A program made the position numbers and the translations under genes. DNA of 64,000 nucleotides from GCA-016699835 sp964543905 (GTDB lineage Bacteria > Planctomycetota > Phycisphaerae > Phycisphaerales > UBA1924): contig CAZIZO010000009.1 in NCBI GenBank assembly GCA_964543905.1, positions 71,560-135,559 of the forward strand, read 5' to 3'. Of the stretch, positions 18,392 through 25,553 are shown one piece after another (position 1 is the first letter of the stretch; the number at the start of each line of letters is the position of its first letter). The notes under the pieces are model-generated. The model was not told where the DNA came from and made no database searches. It saw only the letters and a list, made by a program, of their open reading frames with translations.

Positions 18392-20086
18392 TCATGTGAA
18401 CGTCTTTCGGAGCCGCGCCGTCGGTATCCCGATCTGATCCCGATATTTCGCCACCGTCCGTCGGGCGATCTCGATCCCACGCTTCTTCAGTTCCTCCACC
18501 AGCGTCTCATCGCTCAGCGGCGACGACTTGTCCTCCGCGTCGATGATCTCCTTCAACGCAACCTTGATCGCGTCCCACGCCATCGATTCGCTCTCGCCAT
18601 CCTCGCCCGTCGTCTGCAATCCGCCCGAAAAGAACTTGCGCAGCGGCACGATGCCCCGCGGGGTCGCCAGATGCTTCTCCGCCACCGCCCGGCTCACCGT
18701 CGCCACGTGGATCCCCAACTGCTCCGCCACCTGCGTCATCGGCAAGGGCTTGAGCGCCTGCGGCCCGTAGTCGAAGAAGTCCCGTTGCGCGTCCACCACC
18801 GCCCGCACGACCCGCAGCAGCGTCCGCTTGCGCTGCTCCACCGCCTCGATCAGCCACTGCGCGTTCCCCAGGTTCGTCTTGATGAAGTCCCGGTCCTTGC
18901 GCTCCATCCCCTTGTCCTTCGCCAGCCGCGCGTACTCCTCGTTGATCCGAAGGTTCGGGATGCTCCGATCGTTCAGGTACGCGATGTACCGATCCTGGTC
19001 GCCGTCGTACTCCACGATCGCGTCCGGGATGATCGGCTTCGCGTCGTCGCTCACCAGCCGCCGACCCGGCGCGAGGCTCAGCCGACGCATCAGCGTCATC
19101 GCCTCCTTGATCTCGCCCATCGAAAGCCCGGTCTTCTCCGCCACCCGGGGCAGTCGATTCTGCAAGAGATCGTCGAGATGGTGCTCGACGAGCGTGCGGG
19201 CCGCGACCAGCGTCGCCCGAGGCCACCCGAGGTCCTGCGACTCGTCCTCCAACGCGTCCAACTGCAGCAACAGGCACTCGCGGGGTGTCCGCGCCGCCAC
19301 GCCCGCGGGTTCGAGGAGCAACTGCACCGCGCTCAGCGCTTCCTGGAGTTGCTCGATCGTCGGCCTCGTGGGAAACACGATCGACCCCGCCGGCGCCGTC
19401 GCCGGGTCCCCCACCACCGCCCGCTCCGCGATCGTCTCGAGGGGTGTGCGCAGATAGCCATCATCATCGAGGAACGAGATGAGCAACTCGCCCAGCGGGC
19501 GCAAGTCCTCTCGGACTTCCGTCAACGCCCACTGCCCACGCAGTTGATCGACGAGCGACGCCGCCCGCGCGGGAGTCGCCGCCATCGCCTCCGATTTCGC
19601 GTCCGTCCCACCTTCGTAGCGCTCGCGAGGCTGATACTCCTGCTCGCCGGCACGCTCGCGCGAGTAGTCCGACGCCGAAAACTCGTTCTCCGCCGCGTCC
19701 GGGTTCGTATCTTCGAACGAGTCCAAACGCTCGAAATCGTCCTTCGCCGACCCGCTGTCCACATCGACCGGCGCTTCATCACCTTCCACGGACTCGTTCA
19801 GCAGCGCCCCCTCGCCCGACTCTTCGCCCTCGCTCCCTTCCCCCGCATCCGCGTCGTCAAAGCCCTCATCATCCGTATCCCCCTCGCCCGCCGTCTCGGC
19901 CGTCGGGGCCTCGGCGTTCGGATCGCCCTCCACCAACTCCAGCGTCGCGTTGCTCTCCAGTTCCTGCTCGATCCGCTCCTCCAACTCCGCGAGCGGCATC
20001 TGCAGGATCTCCATCGACTGGATCATCCGGGGGGCCAGCCTCATCTGCTGGCCTAACTTCATGTGTTGCGACGTCTCAAAGCGCAT
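18392..20086 (-). CDS. rpoN: RNA polymerase sigma-54 factor
   Basis: 564 residues. Region I (MRFETSQHMKLGQQMRLAPR, then MIQSMEILQMPLAELEERI) interacts with enhancer-binding ATPases. Region II is greatly expanded (about residues 50-160) and very acidic. The core-binding and DNA-binding regions follow, ending with the RpoN box ARRTVAKYRDQIGIP near the C-terminus. It directs transcription from -24/-12 promoters with activator ATPases. recR lies 12 bp upstream on the same strand, so the two form an operon. Confidence 0.95.
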   Translation of the reverse strand: MRFETSQHMKLGQQMRLAPRMIQSMEILQMPLAELEERIEQELESNATLELVEGDPNAEAPTAETAGEGDTDDEGFDDADAGEGSEGEESGEGALLNESVEGDEAPVDVDSGSAKDDFERLDSFEDTNPDAAENEFSASDYSRERAGEQEYQPRERYEGGTDAKSEAMAATPARAASLVDQLRGQWALTEVREDLRPLGELLISFLDDDGYLRTPLETIAERAVVGDPATAPAGSIVFPTRPTIEQLQEALSAVQLLLEPAGVAARTPRECLLLQLDALEDESQDLGWPRATLVAARTLVEHHLDDLLQNRLPRVAEKTGLSMGEIKEAMTLMRRLSLAPGRRLVSDDAKPIIPDAIVEYDGDQDRYIAYLNDRSIPNLRINEEYARLAKDKGMERKDRDFIKTNLGNAQWLIEAVEQRKRTLLRVVRAVVDAQRDFFDYGPQALKPLPMTQVAEQLGIHVATVSRAVAEKHLATPRGIVPLRKFFSGGLQTTGEDGESESMAWDAIKVALKEIIDAEDKSSPLSDETLVEELKKRGIEIARRTVAKYRDQIGIPTARLRKTFT

Positions 20087-20098
20087 GGTGTTCGGTGC

Positions 20099-20782
20099 CT
20101 ACGGGACTCCCTGACGACCAACAATGGCATCGGCCAAGACCGCCTTGTTGGCGTATTCCAACTGCGATCCGCTCGGCAATCCACGTGCCAGCCGCGTTAT
20201 CTTGACCATCATACTCCGAAGTTCCTGCGCCAAATACAGTTGGGTCCCGTCCCCCTCCAGGTTCGGATTCATACCCAAAATAACTTCTCGGACTTGAACG
20301 CCCCCGGGGTTCCTGCTCGCGTCCTTCACCCGCGCCAGCAAGTCCCCAATCGTGAGTTCCGCCGGACCAATCCCATCCAGCGGGCTGAGTCGCCCCATCA
20401 GGACGTGATACAGCCCCTTGTACATCCCGGTCTGCTCCAACGCGATCAGGTCCTTCGGCTGCTCTACCACCAGGATCGTCGAACGATCGCGCTCCTCGTC
20501 GCCGCAAATCACGCACACGTCGGCGTCCGACAAGTTCGAGCACACCGTGCAGTGCCGGACCGTCTTCTTCATGTTCGAGATCGCGCCCGCCAGCGCCAGC
20601 GCGGTCGGAGCCTCGGCCTTGAGCAGGAAAAACGCCAGACGCTCCGCCGATCGTCGACCGATGCCCGGCAACTTCGCCAACTCGTCGATGAGCAGGTCCA
20701 CGGCCCTCGGGTACGCGTGCGAACGCTTCGTCGGCATCGACCCGCCCTCGCCCTCCGCCGAACTCTTCTGCTCGCTCGCCAT
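20099..20782 (-). CDS. recR: Recombination mediator protein RecR
   Basis: 227 residues. It acts with RecO/RecF to load RecA on gapped DNA. Seen are the helix-hairpin-helix (LAKLPGIGRRSAERLAF), the C4 zinc finger (CTVCSNLSDADVCVIC), the Toprim domain (ILVVEQPKDLIALEQTG) and a C-terminal TRLARGLPSGSQLEYAN Walker-B-like region. About 25 extra polar residues precede the usual start; an ATG at residue 16 is an alternative. It is first in an operon with rpoN. Confidence 0.94.
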   Translation of the reverse strand: MASEQKSSAEGEGGSMPTKRSHAYPRAVDLLIDELAKLPGIGRRSAERLAFFLLKAEAPTALALAGAISNMKKTVRHCTVCSNLSDADVCVICGDEERDRSTILVVEQPKDLIALEQTGMYKGLYHVLMGRLSPLDGIGPAELTIGDLLARVKDASRNPGGVQVREVILGMNPNLEGDGTQLYLAQELRSMMVKITRLARGLPSGSQLEYANKAVLADAIVGRQGVP

Positions 20783-20830
20783 GGTTGATCCTACGCGAGG
20801 GGCGCCTCGCTCCTCGTATCATCCGCCCCG

Positions 20831-22435
20831 ATGCGGGTCCTCCCCATCCATCCACCGCGCGTCCTGCCCATGCCCGTCCAGGCCGCCGCCGTTCTCCTCG
20901 CCTGCATCCTCCTGTTCTGGGTCGGCCTGGGCTCCTCGGGCTTCAATCAGAGCGAGGGCTTCCGCGTCTTCCCCGCGTACGACATGCTCGACTCGGGCGA
21001 CTGGGTCGTCCCGCGCCTCTTTGGGCAGGCCTACCTCAGGAAGCCCCCGGGCGTCCCGTGGACCATCGCCTGCTTCTCCGAACTCCTCGACCGCACCGAG
21101 TTCGCCGCCCGCGCCACTTCGGCGTTGGCCATGACGCTCTCGTGCCTGATGACCCTCGTCGCGTCCTGGCGATGGTTCGGCCCGCGCTTCTCCCTCCTCG
21201 CCGCCCTCGCCCACGCGCTCACGCCCCTCTTCTGGTACTCCGCCCGCAGCGCTGAGATCGAGGCGATCAACAACCTCTTCACACAACTCGGTGTCTTCGC
21301 CCTCCTCGACGCGATCCTCGTTCCTCGCCCCAGCCGACTTTCCCGCGCCCTCGCCGCCTTCGGGATCGCGCTCGGCACCGCCGGCCTCCTCCTCTCCAAG
21401 GGACCAGCCAGCCTGCCCTGCGTGGGTGCCGCGCTCCTCGCCGGCGCCTTCGTCCAACGTCGATTCGCCGCGGCGTTCAAACCCTCCGCGCTCGGCGCCA
21501 TCCTCGTTGGCTGCGTGCCTTTCTGCTGGTGGCTCTTTCTTGCCACGATGCGCTCCAAGGGCCTCGATCCCGTCACCCAAACTCCGGGGAGATTCCTTTG
21601 GGACCCCAAGCACCTGCTCGAAACGCTGCTCCTGGTGCCCCGAGCATGGGCGAGCGCCCTGCCCTGGAGCGCCGTCCTCCTCGTGCCGCTGCTGACTCGC
21701 CCACGCCGCGAGCAGGAACTGGGAGGAGGGGTTGCCTTGACGCCCCCCTCCTCGACAGAGCACAGGGGTGTGTTCAATCGCCCGAACGCCGAACCCGACC
21801 ACCTCGCCAAGGCCCTCACCCTCACCACACTCCTCGCCCTCCTCATCTACACCCTGTCCGGCATCCACAACGTCCGCTACACCATGCCCGCGCTTACGTT
21901 CTTCTTTCCAGTGGTCGCCTGGTTCTGGTCACGAACCCTCGACCTCCACGCGCCCACCCTCGCCCTCGCTCCGACGCGTGCCGCACGAGCCTGGCAAGTC
22001 GCGCCCATCCTCGTGCTCGCGATCACCGCGTGCGTGTGGCTGCCGATGGAAGAGGCCAGGCGAGATCGGAATAGCGGTCGAGAGGTCGGACGCCGGCTGG
22101 CGGAGGCCTTACCCGACGGCGCGCGGGTCTGGGGCGACCTCATCTTCGACACACGTCCGGAGGTCTTCTATTACGCCGGTCAGCATGCGGCCGAACGTGG
22201 CAAGCAACTGGCGTTCCTTTGGATTCCCGATCAAGGCCCCGACGCGCGTCCTTCGCCAGGGGCCCCCTTCTGGGCCGTCCGCACCGACGATCGAGATGAG
22301 TTCAACAAGGAGTTTCAGGTGATGTCCGGGCGAGGGTGGCTGGCGGGTTGGGACCCCGTCTTCCACGGCGAGATCCAACGAGGACGATTCACGTTCACGG
22401 TTTATAAGCAGCGTGAAGCACACAACGGTCGTTGA
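20831..22435 (+). CDS. ArnT-like family 39 glycosyltransferase (membrane)
   Basis: 534 residues with roughly eleven transmembrane helices. The first periplasmic loop, SEGFRVFPAYDML...GDWVVPRLFGQAYLRKPPG, holds the acidic residue and KPP motif of the GT39/ArnT/PMT-like family, which uses polyprenyl-phosphate sugars as donors to modify lipids or proteins. A soluble C-terminal domain of ~110 residues follows the helices. It starts 48 bp from divergent recR. Donor and acceptor are unknown. An internal ATG at residue 14 is an alternative start. Confidence 0.8.
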   Translation: MRVLPIHPPRVLPMPVQAAAVLLACILLFWVGLGSSGFNQSEGFRVFPAYDMLDSGDWVVPRLFGQAYLRKPPGVPWTIACFSELLDRTEFAARATSALAMTLSCLMTLVASWRWFGPRFSLLAALAHALTPLFWYSARSAEIEAINNLFTQLGVFALLDAILVPRPSRLSRALAAFGIALGTAGLLLSKGPASLPCVGAALLAGAFVQRRFAAAFKPSALGAILVGCVPFCWWLFLATMRSKGLDPVTQTPGRFLWDPKHLLETLLLVPRAWASALPWSAVLLVPLLTRPRREQELGGGVALTPPSSTEHRGVFNRPNAEPDHLAKALTLTTLLALLIYTLSGIHNVRYTMPALTFFFPVVAWFWSRTLDLHAPTLALAPTRAARAWQVAPILVLAITACVWLPMEEARRDRNSGREVGRRLAEALPDGARVWGDLIFDTRPEVFYYAGQHAAERGKQLAFLWIPDQGPDARPSPGAPFWAVRTDDRDEFNKEFQVMSGRGWLAGWDPVFHGEIQRGRFTFTVYKQREAHNGR

Positions 22436-22597
22436 GTTCTCGGACTTCTAATCGATCTTCATTAAAGTCCCATCACGCTTAGAACGCGCAAAATCACGTT
22501 TGTGGATAAGTCTTCCTGACCGCTTTGTGGTAGTCTCTGCGCCCCGCCCGCATGTGGCGACAAGTGAGCGTCGCTCGCCTGCCCGGTGAGCGACCGT

Positions 22598-22643
22598 GGC
22601 AGCAGCCTTCTTGAGGGAGAGAGAGAGGGCTGCTGTCGTTTTT
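22598..22643 (+). terminator. Intrinsic terminator, possibly ending a small RNA
   Basis: Stem GGCAGCAGCC / GGGCTGCTGTC with a purine-rich loop, followed by GTTTTT on the plus strand. It lies 163 bp after the GT39 stop, directly behind another hairpin at 22570-22594 (10 bp, one G-U pair). Confidence 0.65.
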
Positions 22644-22672
22644 GGGGTTCATCACATCCGAGTCCGCGCATC

Positions 22673-22696
22673 AAAAAACGCGGCGAGCGCCGCGTT
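22673..22696 (-). terminator. Intrinsic terminator of the RRM protein gene
   Basis: Perfect 9-bp stem AACGCGGCG / CGCCGCGTT with a 2-nt loop, followed by a T-run on the minus strand, 33 bp after the RRM gene stop. Confidence 0.75.
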
Positions 22697-22728
22697 GGAG
22701 AGATCTGAGTACGGAGGAACGACGGGAC

Positions 22729-23109
22729 CTACCACCCGCCGCCGTCACCGCCGCCGCCGGATTCGCGACGCCACCCCCCACCACCGCCACCGCCCCCGCC
22801 ACTCCGGTACCCGCCCCGACTACCGCCCCCCCGGCTGGCGCCGAAACCGCCGCCGCTCCGCTGCTCCCGCGGCTTCGCCTCATTGACAATCAGTTTTCGT
22901 CCACCCAAGTCAAACCCGCTGAGGGCCGCGATCGCCGCGTTCCCTTCCTCGGCGTTGGCCATCTCCACGAAGCCGAAGCCGCGCGATCGACCGGTCTCCC
23001 GATCCATGACCACGGAGGCGCGTTGAACTTGGCCGTGCTGGGCGAACAGTTGCTCGAGTTCCGCATCGGTGGTGCTGTACGGAAGGTTGCCGACGTAAAT
23101 ATTGATCAT
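22729..23109 (-). CDS. RRM-type RNA-binding protein with Gly-rich tail
   Basis: 126 residues. A single RNA-recognition motif spans residues 1-80 with RNP2 (IYVGNLPY) and RNP1 (RGFGFVEM). The rest is a Gly/Arg/Ser-rich tail (GGGSRGGYRSGGG and similar), typical of bacterial glycine-rich RNA-binding proteins and plant cold-induced GRPs. It probably binds mRNA in the cytoplasm. The start at 23109 is set by the RRM, whose first strand follows directly. A ~400-bp AT-richer leader precedes it, which suggests 5'-UTR regulation, for example by temperature. Confidence 0.85.
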   Translation of the reverse strand: MINIYVGNLPYSTTDAELEQLFAQHGQVQRASVVMDRETGRSRGFGFVEMANAEEGNAAIAALSGFDLGGRKLIVNEAKPREQRSGGGFGASRGGGSRGGYRSGGGGGGGGGWRRESGGGGDGGGW

Positions 23110-23812
23110 CCAACATCCAGACCTTTGCCCGAGTTCAACCCACAATCCATGAACCACCGCCGAGACTCAGGCCAGATTCGACTCGGTCCAGACTCCGCCG
23201 CGCGCCCGGAGGTGACGCGGCATTGACATAGCCTACCAAATTTGCCGCGAAATCGGGTCGCACACAGGCCAAGGACCGGTGAAATCGTGTGAAAAACATG
23301 TTGATAACCAGGAATGTCCGTTTGCGGATACGTGCCGCGTAGTGTAGACAGGGGTTTTTTTAGTCCTATAACCAAAAAGCGTTTGACGTAAGTTGTGATC
23401 TGAGCGTCAGATGGAACTGTTTCGCTCGACGACGCAAACCCGGCGATCGCGACGGGGTAAGTTACCCAGTTTGCCAGATTCATCCCTATTTCATCGCTTT
23501 TTTAGAATCACTCACAATTCTACTCGCACAAACTCTGTATCTTCCGCCGACTACGACGCCCTACGGCCGCAGCACCAGACCAAGCCGCCATTCGCATGGC
23601 GAAGACCGAGCCTCTTTCTCCTCGAGCGGGCACGGGTGCGCGAGAGTGCGCCCGCGCCCAATAGGTTGGTCCGAAGGTCCTCTTTCTCCTCGAGCGGACA
23701 CGGGCGCGCGAGAGCGTGCCCGTGCCCATTTTTGGGTTGAGCAATCGTTGTCGATGGATTTCCGGGAGACCTCGGGGAGACTCGTCGAATCTCGGTATGA
23801 TTCGTGCCACCC
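23110..23812. other. Divergent intergenic region with AT-rich leader and hairpin repeats
   Basis: 703 bp. The half next to the RRM gene (about 23225-23530) is clearly richer in A+T than the surroundings and holds its promoter/leader. The half next to the epimerase gene carries two 50-bp structured repeats (23611-23728). No protein-coding frame was convincing. Confidence 0.55.
23611..23728. repeat. Pair of 50-bp hairpin-forming direct repeats
   Basis: Copies at 23611-23660 and 23679-23728 start CCTCTTTCTCCTCGAGCGG and end in CCCA. They differ at five positions, all transitions. Each forms a ~14-bp stem closed by a GAGA tetraloop; most substitutions keep pairing (A-U or G-U in place of G-C). 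The second stem is followed by ATTTTTGGG on the plus strand and may terminate or attenuate transcription ahead of the epimerase gene. Confidence 0.7.
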
Positions 23813-24826
23813 ATGAAACTCCCGCCCGATCGAGTCTCGAGCCTTCGTCCCTTCTATGAGGGGCGGGGCGTGTGCGTGACGGGCGGAGCGGGCTTTATTG
23901 GCGGGCACTTGATCGATGCGCTGTATTCCTTCGGCGCACGGATCCGCGTCATCGACGACCTCTCCAACTCCACGCCGCAGCATCTGGATACGCTCATCGA
24001 TGCGGAGCCCGAGCGCGTGCGGTTTCACCACGCGTCCGTGCTCGACGACGACGCGCTCACGGACGCGATGCAGGAGTGCCAAACGGTCTTTCACCTGGCC
24101 GCCGTGGGTTCGGTTCCAAGATCCATCGAACACCCGCAGCGCTCGTGGTCGGTCAACGCGACGGGAACGCTGCGCGTGCTGGAAGCGGCCAAGCGAGCGA
24201 AGGCCCACCGCGTGGTCTATGCCGCCTCGTCGTCGGCCTATGGCGAGCAACCCGAACTGCCGAAAGTCGAAACGCAGGTGCCCCAGCCACTCTCGCCGTA
24301 CGCCGCGAGCAAGTTGGCCGCCGAGCATCTGTGCCACGTGTGGGCCCATTGCTACGGACTGTCGACGGCGTCGCTGCGCTATTTCAACGTCTTCGGCCCG
24401 CGCCAGCCCTCCGATTCTCCCTACTCCGCGGTGGTTGCCGCGTTCGCACGCCGCCTGCTCACGGGCGAGGCGCCCATCATCTTGGGGGACGGCACGCAGT
24501 CGCGCGACTTCACCTTCGTCAGCAACGCCGTCCTCGCGACCCTTCTTGCCGGCGCGACCTCGCGCCCGCTGAAGGGGGAAGTCATCAATGTAGGGACCGG
24601 GCGGAGGACCACGGTCTCGGACCTCGCGGTGCTGATGTCGCAGGCGTGTGGCGTGCCGCACATCCGCCCGGTACACCAGGCAGGTCGGGCGGGCGACGTG
24701 AAGCACTCGCTCGCCGACATCGGGCGCGCGAGGCAACTGCTGACGTATGAACCCTTTGCGAAACTGGAAGATGGGCTGACCGAGACCGTTGAGTGGTACA
24801 AGCGTGCGTTTGCCTCGACGGGCTGA
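23813..24826 (+). CDS. NAD-dependent epimerase/dehydratase (GalE/WbpP-like nucleotide-sugar enzyme)
   Basis: 337 residues of the extended SDR family. The NAD motif is VTGGAGFIGGHL, the active site SSSAYGEQ with SPYAASK (Ser-Tyr-Lys), and RYFNVFGPRQ is the usual substrate-binding segment. It probably epimerises or dehydrates a UDP-sugar (UDP-GlcNAc/UDP-GlcA type) for surface polysaccharides. Together with the downstream GT4-GT2 fusion this suggests a small glycan locus. The ATG at 23813 is preferred over a GTG nine bases upstream. Confidence 0.85.
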   Translation: MKLPPDRVSSLRPFYEGRGVCVTGGAGFIGGHLIDALYSFGARIRVIDDLSNSTPQHLDTLIDAEPERVRFHHASVLDDDALTDAMQECQTVFHLAAVGSVPRSIEHPQRSWSVNATGTLRVLEAAKRAKAHRVVYAASSSAYGEQPELPKVETQVPQPLSPYAASKLAAEHLCHVWAHCYGLSTASLRYFNVFGPRQPSDSPYSAVVAAFARRLLTGEAPIILGDGTQSRDFTFVSNAVLATLLAGATSRPLKGEVINVGTGRRTTVSDLAVLMSQACGVPHIRPVHQAGRAGDVKHSLADIGRARQLLTYEPFAKLEDGLTETVEWYKRAFASTG

Positions 24827-24834
24827 GACCACCG

Positions 24835-25038
24835 ATGTTCCGATCCTTCTTCCACACCCTCGGCGGGCTGTACCAACTCTTCAGGCTTGGCGTCGTGACG
24901 CGATTCCGCTTCAAAGGGCCGTACTGGACGTGGCGCCTACACACGGCCTTCGGCAGGGGCTACCCCGCGACCAAGGGCGAACTCGTCCGAAGCATTCTCG
25001 ATTACGGCCGCTGGATGCACCGCATGCGAGGGCTGTAG
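24835..25038 (+). CDS. Small conserved hypothetical protein
   Basis: 67 residues, basic and aromatic (GVVTRFRFKGPYWTWRLHTA), with no signal peptide or clear membrane helix. It starts 9 bp after the epimerase stop, so it is probably co-transcribed. Similar short proteins with an FKGPYW-type core occur in planctomycetes as far as I recall; function unknown. Confidence 0.6.
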   Translation: MFRSFFHTLGGLYQLFRLGVVTRFRFKGPYWTWRLHTAFGRGYPATKGELVRSILDYGRWMHRMRGL

Positions 25039-25129
25039 AAATCCGCCCTGATAGGCCGATGGTTGGGTGTCATCCTTGCGCCCTACATTACTTGACCCGC
25101 CCGAGGGCGGCGATGAACCGGAGGTCTCC

Positions 25130-25444
25130 ATGGCAGATCAATCTCAAGGCAACTCGTCGTTCGCAAAGGCATTCATCCCGGGTCTTATCATCGGGCTCGT
25201 GGTGGGCGGAACCGTCGGGGCGCTTTGGGTGCCGATGCTCGAAGCCAAGAACAGCGGGGCCGACGTCGTCTCGCCCAAAGGCACCAGCACGAAGACGGGT
25301 GCGTCGCAGCAGCCCGAGCGCACGCCCTCGCCGCGCCCGGAAGCCGCCCCTCAGGACCCACCCAAGGGCGCCGTTTCGACGGAATCGCCCGAGAAGGACG
25401 TCGAGAAGAAGCCCGAGGAGCCCGCGAAGGCTCCTCCCAAGTGA
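25130..25444 (+). CDS. Single-pass membrane protein with Pro/Lys-rich tail
   Basis: 104 residues. A short N-terminus, one transmembrane helix (about 13-35, FIPGLIIGLVVGGTVGALW) and a low-complexity Pro/Glu/Lys tail, probably periplasmic or cytoplasmic linker-like. GGAGG lies five bases upstream of the ATG at 25130, fixing the start. No family was recognised. Confidence 0.65.
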   Translation: MADQSQGNSSFAKAFIPGLIIGLVVGGTVGALWVPMLEAKNSGADVVSPKGTSTKTGASQQPERTPSPRPEAAPQDPPKGAVSTESPEKDVEKKPEEPAKAPPK

Positions 25445-25553
25445 TGAGTCCGCAAGTTTGGTTTCGGGACCGCATACCCGCGAAGTCCCTTTCGACGGAC
25501 GGCCCACGGCCCTGGCGTTCGGCTCATAGAATCGAGCACGGAGGCCGTCTCAC

